Under the pieces are notes generated by a model that saw only the letters and a list, made by a program, of their open reading frames with translations, had not been told where the DNA came from and did not search any database. A stretch of DNA of 64,000 nucleotides, taken from the NCBI GenBank assembly GCA_015067675.1, contig SVMB01000004.1, forward strand, positions 1-64,000. Reading direction: 5' to 3'. Origin of the DNA: Oscillospiraceae bacterium (GTDB lineage: Bacteria; Bacillota; Clostridia; Oscillospirales; QAMX01). The translations under genes and the position numbers were made by a program. The number at the start of each line of letters is the position of its first letter. Within the stretch, counting starts at the first letter, position 1. This document shows, piece after piece, positions 33,964 to 43,354 of this stretch.

Positions 33964-34904
33964 TCAAATCCCTCCTCACGGATTGCGGCCAGAATTGCAA
34001 CGCCAAGAGCGTTGTCGGATGCGTATTGGGCAGGGGCAAAACAGGCGCGGAAAGTGCGATGCATTTCCTGCTGAATCAGGCGATTGCTCATGACGCCGCC
34101 GGCACAAAGAACCGGAAGCCCAGGGTACATCTCAAGTCCCTGCTGTGTTGCTTTGAGCACGGCACGCAGAACTGTGAGAATTGCATACCGCGCGATATCG
34201 GCAGGGATCTCCCCTGCTTCGATACGGGATTTCACCTGATTTTCAACGCCTGAAAGTGAAAAACGACGATCAGATACCTTGACGGCGAAACCTTTCGTAA
34301 GCGTACTCTGGTCAGCCAGCTTCTCGAGCTCCGGCCCGGACGGAAATCCGAGTCCGAGCATAACGCCGGTACGATCAATCAGCTGCCCGGCAGAGATATC
34401 GGTGGTACCGCCGATGAGGGTTTCGCGGATGATTTCATGTTCATCCGGTTCGACGAGCAGAAGTTCTGTCGTACCGCCGGAAAGATGCCAGGCAAGAAAA
34501 GGAGAGTGCAGCAGATCCAGCCTTTTGGCGCCGAATGCGGCGGAGGCAAGATGACCCTGCTGATGCGAAAACTCATGTACCGGAAGCCCTGCTGCATCAC
34601 CAAGCACATGTGCTGCGCTCATGCCTGCCAGAAAACAGGGCATATAGGAGTCCGGCAGTGAACGTGGACGTGATGAAACACCGACTGCGCGGTATTCACG
34701 GGTTCCAAGGGTATCAAACTGACGCCGTGACAAAACGGGCAGCGCTTTGGTGTGGGCAAAGAGGGCATCACTCTGACGCAGACCCTTCTCCCCCAGAGCT
34801 ACCGGGAGCAATTCGCCGGTGATCAGGTGCTCGCCGCTGCAGGTGTCCAGATAGGCAAGCGACGTGCGGTAATTGCTGGTATCAAAGCCTAGATACTGCG
34901 TCAT
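33942..34904 (-). CDS. TsaD/Kae1-like (peptidase M22) ASKHA-fold protein, clostridial paralogue
   Basis: 320 residues. The ASKHA fold of the Kae1/TsaD family is seen in YLGFDTSNYRTSLA at the N terminus and AWHLSGGTTELLLVEPD and CAGGVMSNRLIQQEM in the middle and end. The metal-binding motif reads HQQGHLASA, with both histidines of TsaD's HxxxH kept but fewer other landmarks. Clostridia usually carry this shorter paralogue in the nusB-xse cluster besides true TsaD, and its role is unresolved. It need not make the tRNA t6A base. It overlaps nusB by 1 bp. Confidence 0.8.
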   Translation of the reverse strand: MTQYLGFDTSNYRTSLAYLDTCSGEHLITGELLPVALGEKGLRQSDALFAHTKALPVLSRRQFDTLGTREYRAVGVSSRPRSLPDSYMPCFLAGMSAAHVLGDAAGLPVHEFSHQQGHLASAAFGAKRLDLLHSPFLAWHLSGGTTELLLVEPDEHEIIRETLIGGTTDISAGQLIDRTGVMLGLGFPSGPELEKLADQSTLTKGFAVKVSDRRFSLSGVENQVKSRIEAGEIPADIARYAILTVLRAVLKATQQGLEMYPGLPVLCAGGVMSNRLIQQEMHRTFRACFAPAQYASDNALGVAILAAIREEGFEWTDRLF

Positions 34905-35353
34905 CAGTTCTTGAGCTCTTTGCGGACAAAACTGCCCAGAATACCGTTGACGAAGGAACCGGCTTCGGGACTGTCATAATTTTTGGCAAACTCAACGGCC
35001 TCATTGATGGAAGAAGCGTTGGGAATGTCGTCCATGTAAAGAATCTCGAAAAGCGAGATTCTGAGAATGCAGATACTGATGCGGGAAATACGGCCAAACT
35101 GCCAGCCGATGGCATACTGCTGGATGTAGAGATCCAGCTCAGTCTGACGTTCACGCACGCCGGTGAGCAGTTTGTGGATGTAAAGACGCTCGTCGTCGCT
35201 GGGAACGGACTTGTACAGCTCGTCCTCATCCTTGAGCGTGGTGAAATTGGCAGCGCTGAGCTGCTCATCAAACGGAATGGTGCTGGAATAACCGGTCACA
35301 TCTGTGGCGTACAGAAGCCGCAGGGCCAGTTCACGTGCTGTTTTTCTGCTCAT
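34904..35353 (-). CDS. nusB: Transcription antitermination factor NusB
   Basis: 149 residues, the normal all-helical fold: RKTARELALRLLYATDVTGY at the start, FGRISRISICILRISLFEIL and DIPNASSINEAVEFAKNYDS followed by FVNGILGSF. It binds boxA RNA with NusE to support rRNA antitermination. It lies between the Asp23 gene (4-bp overlap) and the M22-like gene. In Clostridia this cluster is conserved. Confidence 0.94.
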   Translation of the reverse strand: MSRKTARELALRLLYATDVTGYSSTIPFDEQLSAANFTTLKDEDELYKSVPSDDERLYIHKLLTGVRERQTELDLYIQQYAIGWQFGRISRISICILRISLFEILYMDDIPNASSINEAVEFAKNYDSPEAGSFVNGILGSFVRKELKN

Positions 35354-35712
35354 GCCTTCTGCTCCGTTTCAATGCCGGCCACGTTGACGTTGACAGCATC
35401 CACGTGAAGGGCGGTCATGGATTCCACCGCATTGGATACACTTTCCTGAACCTTGCGGGCAAGTTCAGAAACCACAAGACCGTAGCGCACGGTAATCTGG
35501 ACATCCAGCGTGATGCCGGTATCGGCAATACGGACACGAATGCCGCGGTTGAGACGGGTCTTGCCGATGATCTCGCGCAGATCGGTAGCGGTGATAGCGG
35601 GAACCAGTGTGACGCCGTCGAGTTCAGCAACAGCGAGGGCAGCAATGGATGCGATTACATCTTCGGAAATGCGGATATCGCCGATGGAGGCAAAGTCTTT
35701 CTGTTCGGCCAT
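35350..35712 (-). CDS. Asp23/Gls24-family protein
   Basis: 120 residues. The family signature is present: GDIRISEDVIASIAALA followed by VRYGLVVSELARKVQESVSN and VDAVNVNVAGI. Such proteins sit at the membrane through partners and relate to alkaline or envelope stress; clostridial copies upstream of nusB are common. It is the first gene of the long minus-strand operon and has its own promoter. Confidence 0.9.
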   Translation of the reverse strand: MAEQKDFASIGDIRISEDVIASIAALAVAELDGVTLVPAITATDLREIIGKTRLNRGIRVRIADTGITLDVQITVRYGLVVSELARKVQESVSNAVESMTALHVDAVNVNVAGIETEQKA

Positions 35713-35771
35713 TTTGCTTTAGCTCCTCCTTTTTTCAGTCGGGAAAATAATGGGACAATACTCGATAGTTT

Positions 35772-35800
35772 AGTATACCACAAATGGTGCTCAATAGCAA
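35772..35800 (-). promoter_or_regulatory. Sigma-A promoter of the Asp23-nusB operon
   Basis: On the minus strand TTGCTA, a 17-bp spacer, TATACT. An inverted repeat overlaps the -35, which may make it an operator or the dnaE 3' end hairpin. Confidence 0.75.
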
Positions 35801-35823
35801 GAAATTCATGCGGAAATTTCTTG
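35798..35823. repeat. Inverted repeat overlapping the -35 of the Asp23 promoter
   Basis: CAAGAAATT at 35798-35806 and AATTTCTTG at 35815-35823, perfect 9-bp arms. It lies between the dnaE stop and the Asp23 promoter. No T run follows on either strand, so it is a weak terminator at best and could be an operator. Confidence 0.5.
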
Positions 35824-35826
35824 AAA

Positions 35827-38800
35827 TCATTGAAGAACCACGTTGTCATCTCCAAGAAGCTCGCGAAGTGCTCGGTACAGGACAGGACTGGCCATGACAT
35901 ACTGGGCAGGACCGGCGTCGGTATACTGTTTGGTGGCGGCGTCATAGAGCCTTACCTGAATCGTGCCGTGGAATACACGCAGCAGCGCCATGGTACGGTC
36001 AAAAAGATGACGGTTATCGTCGGTAAAGCGCAGGAAGATCTTACGGGGAACAGCTTCCTCGGTAACCTGTTGTACCGGTGCCTGTCTGGCGCGCTCAGAC
36101 TGCTGATTACCGGCAGAATAGCCGTAAAGAGTCTTTCCGTCAGCTGTCAGCGGCCCGATTTCGTCACAGAGAAGCTTGGGCTCTTCATCCTCACGTCCGC
36201 TGAGGCGTCCGCGTACAATAACGGGAGTCCCCTCTTTGAAAAGCTGATTTGCGGAGCTGAGAAGCTTGGAAAAAACCAGCATTTCAATACTGCCGCCCAG
36301 ATCTTCCAGCACTACATAGGCCATGACAGAATTACTCTTGGTGGTTTTGGTTCGTACGGACGAGATCATGCCGGCGAACTTGACGGTCTGGCCGTCCTGA
36401 TATACGCCGGAACCTTCACCGAAGGCTTCGAGAACCTGGCTGAGCGGTTCTACATGGATCTGGCGCAGAATATCGGTGTAATCCTCAAGCGGATGACCGG
36501 AAAGATAGAGTCCCGCCACTTCTTTTTCATTGCGCAGGAGCTCAGATCTCGGAAGTTCCGGAATGTTGGGAAAATCGGTTTCGGCGGGACCAGACTGATC
36601 GTCCTCCTGAAAGAGTGAGAACATATCAAGCTGCCCTTCGATATTACGCTTCATGTCACCGGTGACACCTTCCAGAACACGATCGTAGACGGCCAGAAGC
36701 TGGGAACGGCGAATGCCGAGACTGTCAAAGGCACCGGCACGTACAAGACTTTCCAGCATCCGGCGGTTGAGCTCCCCTGCCATTCTTTCACAGAAGGACT
36801 GGAAGGTTAAGAAAGGACCGCTTGTCTGCCGTTCTGCAATGAGCTTTGCAACGAACCCGTGACCGACATTTTTGAGTGCACCCAGACCGAATCGGATGTT
36901 TGCGGCGGAAACTGTGAACCCGTCACCGGATTCATTCACATCCGGCGGCAGAACGGAAATGCCCATAGCGCGGCATTCGGCAATGTAGCCGGAGACCTTG
37001 CCGCTGTCATCAAGGATGGAAGTGAGGAGTGCGGCCATGTATTCACGGGGATAATGTGCTTTGAGATAGGCCGTCTGATAGCAGATGATCGCGTAACAGA
37101 CGGTGTGAGCCTTATTGAAGGCGTAGTTTGCGAAGTCCTGCATTTCATCGAAGATCTCGTTGGCCGTCTTTTCATCGACACCGCGATTCACCGCGCCGTC
37201 AATATGCAGTTCTTCGTTGCCGTGGACAAAGTTTACCCGTTCTTTTTCCAGAACATCATACTTTTTCTTGGACATGGCCCGTCGCACAATGTCGGCGCGT
37301 CCCAGGGAATATCCGGCGAGCTTTCGAAAGATTTCCATGACCTGTTCCTGATAGACAATACAGCCGTAGGTGACCTTGAGAATATCTTCCAGCATCGGAT
37401 GTTTATAGCGGATGTTTTCAGGATGGTGGCGGTTCTGGATATAGGTTGGGATGGAATCCATGGGGCCGGGACGATAGAGTGCGATTACGGCAGAAATATC
37501 TTCAAGGGAGGTTGGCTGGAGCTGGGTGATGACATTGATCATACCGGCGCTTTCAAGCTGGAAAACGCCCTGGGTTTTGCCCTCACACAGCATCTTGAAG
37601 GTTTTTTCGTCATTGAAAGGTGCTTTGTTGATGGAAAAGTCGGGATCGTGGAGTCTTGCCATGCGCTCGGCATCCTGAATGACCGTAACGTTTCGAAGCC
37701 CGAGGAAGTCAACTTTCAAAAGCCCCAGTTCCTCCAGCGTCACCATACCGAACTGGGTGACAATGACGTCGTCGTTTTTGGCCAGCGGGACATATTCGTG
37801 CACCGGCTTTGAAGTGACGAGCATACCGGCGGCATGAGTGGATGCATGACGAGGCATACCTTCCAGACGCTTGGCAGTGTCGATGAGACGTCTGGTTGCC
37901 TCGTCACTTTCGTAGCGCTCACGAAGCTGCGGTGAAACTTCCAGTGCACGCTTGAGGGTCATATGGAGTTCATTGGGAACGAGTTTTGCAATGGCATCTG
38001 TATCGGCATAACTGATGTTGAGCACACGTCCGACGTCACGGATAACACCGCGGGCAGCCATGGTACCGAAGGTAACAATCTGCGCCACATGGTCGGAGCC
38101 GTACTTGCGGATAACGTAGTCGATAACTTCCTGACGACGCACATAACAGAAGTCAACATCGATATCGGGCATACTGACACGTTCAGGATTGAGGAATCGG
38201 TCAAAGTAGCAGGCGTAATGGATGGAATCCACCTCAGTGATATTGAGGCAGTAGGCTACCATGCTGCCGGCGGCTGAACCACGACCGGGACCGACTGCGA
38301 TACCGTGATCCTTGGCGTAGTTGATGAAGTCCTGGGTAATCAGGAAAAAGTCAACAAAGCCCATCTGACGGATGAGCTTGAGTTCGTATTCAATACGCTC
38401 TTTATAGTTTTCGGGTTCATCGGGGTAGCGACGCTTGAAGCCTTTCCAGGTCAGCTCGCAAAGGTATTCATAGTGATCGACGCCTTCGGGCAGCGGATAG
38501 TCCGGCAGATGATAGTGACCGAATTCGAATTCCACATTGCAGCGCTCGGCAATACGCACTGTGTTTTCAAAAGCTTCGGGGAGATCCGGGAAAAGCTCTT
38601 CCATTTCATCGGCGCTCTTGAGATACAGCTCTTCAGTATCAAACCGCATACGGTCGGTGTCATCCACAGTCTTGCCTGTCTGAATGCACATGAGCACATC
38701 CTGAATCTGCGCATCCTCACGGTTGAGATAATGCACATCATTGGTCACCACCATGGGAATACCGGTTTCCATGGCGATGCGGCGCAGACCGCGGTTGACC

Positions 38801-39354
38801 TCGGGTTCTTCGGGAAGATGATGATCCTGCAGTTCAATAAAGAAATTATCCTGGCCGAAAATTCCGTTGAGTTCCAGCGCCATTTCACGGGCAGCGTCGT
38901 AGTTGTTCTGGATAAGCAGCTTTGATACCTGACCGGAAAGACAGGCAGAGCAGGCAATGAGACCCGCGGAATGTTCGCGAAGAAGCTGCATATCCACACG
39001 GGGCTTACCGTAAAAGCCTTCTGTGAAGCCTGCGCTGACAATAAAGATCAGATTCTGATATCCGACCTGGTTTTCAGCCAGCAAAATCAGATGCGAGGCT
39101 CTTGCATCGGCGTCGCGTTCTCGGTCGAACCGGGAACGCGGAGCGACATAAACTTCGCATCCGATGATCGGCTTGACGCCGGCCTTTTTGGCAGCGCGAT
39201 AGAAATCGATTACGCCGTACATGACGCCATGATCGGTGATCGCAACGGCTTTTTGGCCAAGCTCTGCCACGCGGCTCATCATTTCGGAGATGCGGCAGGC
39301 GCCGTCGAGAAGACTGTATTCCGTATGCAGATGAAGATGGACAAAATCCCTCAT
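35827..39354 (-). CDS. dnaE: DNA polymerase III alpha subunit
   Basis: 1175 residues. The PHP domain occupies roughly 1-270 (FVHLHLHTEYSLLDGAC at the start). The palm catalytic acidic motif is PDIDVDF near 398, with GRGSAAGSM just upstream. Then come the finger domain, the helix-hairpin-helix region and a C-terminal OB fold. It is the main replicative polymerase of the DnaE type; many Firmicutes also carry PolC. The start overlaps whiA by 4 bp, an arrangement with whiA and murB that makes one minus-strand operon. No intein is visible. Confidence 0.95.
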   Translation of the reverse strand: MRDFVHLHLHTEYSLLDGACRISEMMSRVAELGQKAVAITDHGVMYGVIDFYRAAKKAGVKPIIGCEVYVAPRSRFDRERDADARASHLILLAENQVGYQNLIFIVSAGFTEGFYGKPRVDMQLLREHSAGLIACSACLSGQVSKLLIQNNYDAAREMALELNGIFGQDNFFIELQDHHLPEEPEVNRGLRRIAMETGIPMVVTNDVHYLNREDAQIQDVLMCIQTGKTVDDTDRMRFDTEELYLKSADEMEELFPDLPEAFENTVRIAERCNVEFEFGHYHLPDYPLPEGVDHYEYLCELTWKGFKRRYPDEPENYKERIEYELKLIRQMGFVDFFLITQDFINYAKDHGIAVGPGRGSAAGSMVAYCLNITEVDSIHYACYFDRFLNPERVSMPDIDVDFCYVRRQEVIDYVIRKYGSDHVAQIVTFGTMAARGVIRDVGRVLNISYADTDAIAKLVPNELHMTLKRALEVSPQLRERYESDEATRRLIDTAKRLEGMPRHASTHAAGMLVTSKPVHEYVPLAKNDDVIVTQFGMVTLEELGLLKVDFLGLRNVTVIQDAERMARLHDPDFSINKAPFNDEKTFKMLCEGKTQGVFQLESAGMINVITQLQPTSLEDISAVIALYRPGPMDSIPTYIQNRHHPENIRYKHPMLEDILKVTYGCIVYQEQVMEIFRKLAGYSLGRADIVRRAMSKKKYDVLEKERVNFVHGNEELHIDGAVNRGVDEKTANEIFDEMQDFANYAFNKAHTVCYAIICYQTAYLKAHYPREYMAALLTSILDDSGKVSGYIAECRAMGISVLPPDVNESGDGFTVSAANIRFGLGALKNVGHGFVAKLIAERQTSGPFLTFQSFCERMAGELNRRMLESLVRAGAFDSLGIRRSQLLAVYDRVLEGVTGDMKRNIEGQLDMFSLFQEDDQSGPAETDFPNIPELPRSELLRNEKEVAGLYLSGHPLEDYTDILRQIHVEPLSQVLEAFGEGSGVYQDGQTVKFAGMISSVRTKTTKSNSVMAYVVLEDLGGSIEMLVFSKLLSSANQLFKEGTPVIVRGRLSGREDEEPKLLCDEIGPLTADGKTLYGYSAGNQQSERARQAPVQQVTEEAVPRKIFLRFTDDNRHLFDRTMALLRVFHGTIQVRLYDAATKQYTDAGPAQYVMASPVLYRALRELLGDDNVVLQ

Positions 39355-40280
39355 GACGAGCTCCTTTCAGGGTTCTGCTTCTCATTCGCGATGGAGATAA
39401 GCCGCTGCAGGCGATAGTTGAGCGTTGCGCGGCGCATGGGAGGATCAAAGGTTTCGGCAAGTGCTGTGAGTGAATAATCGGGATACTCCAGGCGCGCACG
39501 GGCGACTATCTGAAGCTCCTCCGAGAGTTCGGGCAGGACGTTTTCCAGCGATCTGATGGCATCAATCTGCGCACCGGCGGCAGAGACGGTTTTGGAAATA
39601 TTGGCAGCTTCGCAGTTAACCTGGCGGTTGATCTGGTTGCGCACTTCCTTCTCCACCTTGGCAGCCATGATCTGCAGAGCACAGTTTGAAGCGCCGATGA
39701 GCGTGAGAAAGTTCTCGATTCGTTCGCTGAATTTGAAATAGATGACGTAATTGGCCTTCCGGGTGGTAACCTTGGGTTCCAGCTCCATTTCCTGCAGAAG
39801 AGACATGAACTCGCGGCTCAGGTTCAGATGGGGCGTCACAAGCTCAAGATGATAGCGCTTGGACGGATCGGCCACGGATCCGCTGGCAAGAAATGCACCG
39901 CGCAGAAACGCGCAGCGGCAGCAGTCCTCCTCCAGCACAGCCCGGTTGAGGCGCATGGAAGAGGAACGTTCGGGTTCCAGACCGAAGGTGTTGAAAATAC
40001 GACGGATCTCGTCGGTGTCTTCAATTTGAAAAACCAGTTTCTTTGCGTTGATATTTGTGTCGTTGCGCGGCATGATCCGAATGCCGAAAGCCTGACGGAA
40101 AAGCTGCTGAATGCGTCGGGCAATGGCATTCTGTTCGGTCATATGGCGGATTTCCGTGCTGTGAAAGGCCGTGGCAAACATCAGAAAACCATATACTTCC
40201 GCCAGTGTATCGCAGCGTTTGTCAAGTGGAATCCGACATATCTGCTCCTTGACGGTGGCAGTAAAGGATGGCAGGTTCAT
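39351..40280 (-). CDS. whiA: DNA-binding protein WhiA
   Basis: 309 residues. It has the N-terminal LAGLIDADG-like homing-endonuclease fold (CRCAFLRGAFLASGSVADPS) and a C-terminal HTH (YSLTALAETFDPPMRRATLN). WhiA influences division and sporulation-related control in Gram-positive bacteria. The family's usual neighbours rapZ and yvcK are missing between murB and whiA here. It lies 3 bp after murB. Confidence 0.93.
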   Translation of the reverse strand: MNLPSFTATVKEQICRIPLDKRCDTLAEVYGFLMFATAFHSTEIRHMTEQNAIARRIQQLFRQAFGIRIMPRNDTNINAKKLVFQIEDTDEIRRIFNTFGLEPERSSSMRLNRAVLEEDCCRCAFLRGAFLASGSVADPSKRYHLELVTPHLNLSREFMSLLQEMELEPKVTTRKANYVIYFKFSERIENFLTLIGASNCALQIMAAKVEKEVRNQINRQVNCEAANISKTVSAAGAQIDAIRSLENVLPELSEELQIVARARLEYPDYSLTALAETFDPPMRRATLNYRLQRLISIANEKQNPERSSS

Positions 40281-40283
40281 GGC

Positions 40284-41192
40284 CTACTCCCCCCAGTAAC
40301 GGATCTCGCACTCAAGCTCCACGCCGAAGCGATCCAGAACCGTTTTCTGGATATGCGCAACCAGACGGCGTACGTCGTCACAGGTGGCGCTGCCGTTATT
40401 GACGATGAATCCGGCGTGCTTGGGTGAAACCTGCGCTCCTCCGACAGAATAGCCCTTCAGGCCGCAGTCTTCCACCAGCTTTCCGGCATAATACCCCACC
40501 GGGCGCTTAAAGACGCTGCCTGCACTGGGTTTATCCAGCGGCTGGGAGCCGCTGCGCTTGAGGGAAAGATCATCCATGCGTTTGCGGATCTCGGCACGGG
40601 CACCGTTTTGCAGCTGAAAACGAGCGCTGATGACCACGAAATCGGGATGATCGGTGAAGAAACTGTGACGATAACCGAAATCATGTCTGGAGGCAGGCAG
40701 CGTGATAACGCAGCCGTCGGGAGTACAGTAAGTACTGTCAATGAGCACCTGCGAGATTTCGCCGCCGTATGCGCCGGCGTTCATGACAACGGCACCGCCC
40801 ACGCTGCCGGGGATACCATGGGCAAATTCCAGTCCGGTCAGGGCATTTTTCTGTGCTTCAACGGCAATACGGGCGAGGGTGCATCCGGCTTCCGCCTCCA
40901 ATACGCCATCGGTGATGGAGATATCTCCCGCAGTTGTCATTGTCTTGAGAACATAGGCATCAACACCGGCATCAGACACCAGAAGGTTGGTGCCGTTGCC
41001 AAGAATGTACAGCTTTTCTCCGCAATCGGCTGCGCTGCGCAGAATAGAAGGAATATCGGCAGCTTTTTCAGGACAAAGAAGCGCCTTGGCAGGACCGCCG
41101 ATGCGAAATGAGGTATGACGTGACAGCGGCTCGTTTTCGAGAATACGAATGCCGGGAAGGATGTCTTTGAGTGTGGTGAGGAATGTATTCAT
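40284..41192 (-). CDS. murB: UDP-N-acetylenolpyruvoylglucosamine reductase
   Basis: 302 residues, a flavoprotein. FAD-binding NGTNLLVSDAGVDAYV and FAHGIPGSVGGAVVMNAGAYGG, the catalytic Ser region PSAGSVFKRP with VEDCGLKGY, and C-terminal AGFIVNNGSATC mark it clearly. It makes UDP-MurNAc in peptidoglycan synthesis. Good ribosome site (AAAGGAG). Confidence 0.95.
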   Translation of the reverse strand: MNTFLTTLKDILPGIRILENEPLSRHTSFRIGGPAKALLCPEKAADIPSILRSAADCGEKLYILGNGTNLLVSDAGVDAYVLKTMTTAGDISITDGVLEAEAGCTLARIAVEAQKNALTGLEFAHGIPGSVGGAVVMNAGAYGGEISQVLIDSTYCTPDGCVITLPASRHDFGYRHSFFTDHPDFVVISARFQLQNGARAEIRKRMDDLSLKRSGSQPLDKPSAGSVFKRPVGYYAGKLVEDCGLKGYSVGGAQVSPKHAGFIVNNGSATCDDVRRLVAHIQKTVLDRFGVELECEIRYWGE

Positions 41193-41217
41193 GTGCGACT
41201 CCTTTCGCCGATAGCAC

Positions 41218-41252
41218 AGAAAACCCTGCGGCAGCGAAAGACTGCCGCAGGG
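41218..41252 (-). terminator. Rho-independent terminator after the ROK kinase
   Basis: On the minus strand a GC-rich 11-bp stem (CCCTGCGGCAG) with complement and a TTTTCT tail. Confidence 0.85.
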
Positions 41253-41270
41253 CAGATGATGAGATGAATC

Positions 41271-42221
41271 TTATTCGGCCTTGCCGAGCATGGCTGCGCC
41301 GATGATACCGGCGTCATTGCCGAGGGTTGCGATCTTGAGCTCAGTCTGAGCGCAGTAACGAGTGAAGCGCTCACGCTCAACAAATTCGCGGATGGGAGCC
41401 AGCAGATACTCGCCTTCCTTGCTGATGGCGCCGCCGATGCAGAGCACTTCAGGCTGGAAGATATTGATCATGTTGGTGATACCGATGGCGATATAGTCAC
41501 AATACTGCTTGACAACCTGCTGAGCAACGGGATCACCCTGCTTGGCGGCGATGAACGCAGTTTTGCCGCTGACGTGATCGGTGGTGCCGTTCTCGAGCTT
41601 CCACATCAGGCTTTCAGGATGCTCATCCATGGCAGCCTTGGTATCCATGATCAGACCGGTAACGGAAGCATAGCGCTCCCAGCAGCCGTTGCGGCCGCAG
41701 GTACAGGGACGACCGTCCTTCTCGATGACAATATGACCGATTTCGGCGCCATTGTCGTTGAAACCGGCATAGATCTTGCGGTCGATAACCAGACCACCGC
41801 CGACACCGGTGCCCAGGGTGATCATAACTGCATGACGGCAGCCCTTGGCGCATCCGGCATAAACCTCGCCGAGTGCGGCAACGTTGGCGTCATTGTCAAG
41901 CCACACGGGAACATCCCACTGGCTGCGCATGATCTTCTCGATGGGAGTGCGGTTGAAGGGAAGATTACAGGTATACAGAACAGAACCGGTTTCCTTGTCG
42001 ATGGAACCGGGAATACCGATACCGATACCGGCAATCTCGGTTTCGGGAATACCGGCCTGAGCAGTCAGATCACGGGAAAGTTTCACCATATCAGTGATGA
42101 TCTCTTCAACGGGACGCTTGCCTTCGGTGGGAACGCTGCCTTTGAGGACGATGTTGCAGTTCTCGTCAACAATACCGGCGGCGATGTTGGTTCCGCCCAG
42201 ATCAATACCAATATAATACAT
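41271..42221 (-). CDS. glcK: ROK-family glucokinase
   Basis: 316 residues from ATG at 42221; a GTG two codons upstream is in frame but less likely. ROK features: phosphate-binding YYIGIDLGGTNIAAG, VWLDNDANVAALGE with the catalytic Asp, MITLGTGVGGGLVID, and the zinc motif CTCGRNGCWERYAS. This points to glucose 6-phosphorylation. It follows hprK by 37 bp, so glucose uptake and catabolite control may be co-transcribed. Confidence 0.92.
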   Translation of the reverse strand: MYYIGIDLGGTNIAAGIVDENCNIVLKGSVPTEGKRPVEEIITDMVKLSRDLTAQAGIPETEIAGIGIGIPGSIDKETGSVLYTCNLPFNRTPIEKIMRSQWDVPVWLDNDANVAALGEVYAGCAKGCRHAVMITLGTGVGGGLVIDRKIYAGFNDNGAEIGHIVIEKDGRPCTCGRNGCWERYASVTGLIMDTKAAMDEHPESLMWKLENGTTDHVSGKTAFIAAKQGDPVAQQVVKQYCDYIAIGITNMINIFQPEVLCIGGAISKEGEYLLAPIREFVERERFTRYCAQTELKIATLGNDAGIIGAAMLGKAE

Positions 42222-42258
42222 ATGCACAGATCCTTTCTGTAATGAATTCAGAATATCA

Positions 42259-43200
42259 TCAGTTTCCGAATGCGTCGTTCATGCGGGCAACGAGTTCGTT
42301 TGCATGGTTAAATCCCATTTTGCGGTCGCGGTTATTCATGGCGGCAACTTCAAGGATAACGGCCAGATTACGGCCGGGCTTGACGGGGATGGTCAGCATG
42401 GGCAGCGTGATGTCCATGATTTCCATTGTATCCTGCTCCATACCCATGCGGTCATAGAGCTTGCCTTCACGCCAGAGTTCAAGGTTAACCACCAGATCAA
42501 TGCGCTCCGTTGACTTGACGGCACCCATACCGAAGATGCGGCGTACATCGATGACACCGATGCCGCGCAGTTCGATATAGTGTCGGATAACCTCGGGCGC
42601 GGCACCAACCAGCGTATGGTTGGAGACTTTCTTGATTTCAACTGCATCGTCAGCGATCAAACGATGACCGCGCTTGACCAGCTCAATGGCGGTTTCACTC
42701 TTGCCGATGCCGCTGTCACCTAGGATAAGAATACCTTCACCATAGATCTCGACGAGAACGCCATGACGGGTAACACGGGGGGCAAGCCACACGCGCAGCG
42801 TGGTCAGCATATCAGAGGTGAGCGTACTGGTCCATTCGGGCGAGCGCAGAACCGTGATGTCGTGCTTGCGTGCCATTTCCAGACATTCGGGATGGGGTTC
42901 GATACTGCGGCTGTAGATGAGCGCAGGAATCCCGCGGCTGAAGAGATTGTCAAAGGCCGCCTCTCGGCGCTCCGGGGTAAACCGATCAAGGAACGTAACC
43001 TCGGTACGTCCGACAATCTGCAGGTTTTTGGCATCGAAATGATCGAAGAATCCGGCAAGCTGCAGACCCGGGCGGTTGATATCGTCCGAATCAATGACAA
43101 TCTTTTCGATGTTGGTGGAAGCAACCAGCACCTCAAGATTAAACTCGTGAATGATTTCTGAAAGGCCGACGCCTTTTCCCTTGGTAGTGACAGTTTCCAT
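42259..43200 (-). CDS. hprK: HPr kinase/phosphorylase
   Basis: 313 residues. Walker A GDSGIGKSETAIELVKRGHR near 160, the HPrK signature GVIDVRRIFGMGAVKSTERI in the C-terminal half, and LTIPVKPGRNLAVILEVAAM. It phosphorylates HPr on Ser46 and reverses this, central to CcpA catabolite repression in Firmicutes. The ribosome site is weak. A strong promoter lies upstream. Confidence 0.95.
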   Translation of the reverse strand: METVTTKGKGVGLSEIIHEFNLEVLVASTNIEKIVIDSDDINRPGLQLAGFFDHFDAKNLQIVGRTEVTFLDRFTPERREAAFDNLFSRGIPALIYSRSIEPHPECLEMARKHDITVLRSPEWTSTLTSDMLTTLRVWLAPRVTRHGVLVEIYGEGILILGDSGIGKSETAIELVKRGHRLIADDAVEIKKVSNHTLVGAAPEVIRHYIELRGIGVIDVRRIFGMGAVKSTERIDLVVNLELWREGKLYDRMGMEQDTMEIMDITLPMLTIPVKPGRNLAVILEVAAMNNRDRKMGFNHANELVARMNDAFGN

Positions 43201-43254
43201 GAAGCTAATCGCCCCGGGCTGACTTCGATTCCACAGAGCGTCCTTTCATGCAGT

Positions 43255-43283
43255 ATTATCGCAAACTTTGCGGCATTTGTCAA
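43255..43283 (-). promoter_or_regulatory. Strong sigma-A promoter of hprK
   Basis: Minus strand TTGACA, 17-bp spacer, GATAAT. The leader to the start codon is about 45-50 bases. Confidence 0.88.
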
Positions 43284-43354
43284 TCATCAATTGCAACCAT
43301 GCCGGGTGTTTTTGATGAAATACACAGCCGGTGCAAAGAAAAACGCAAGCGTGT

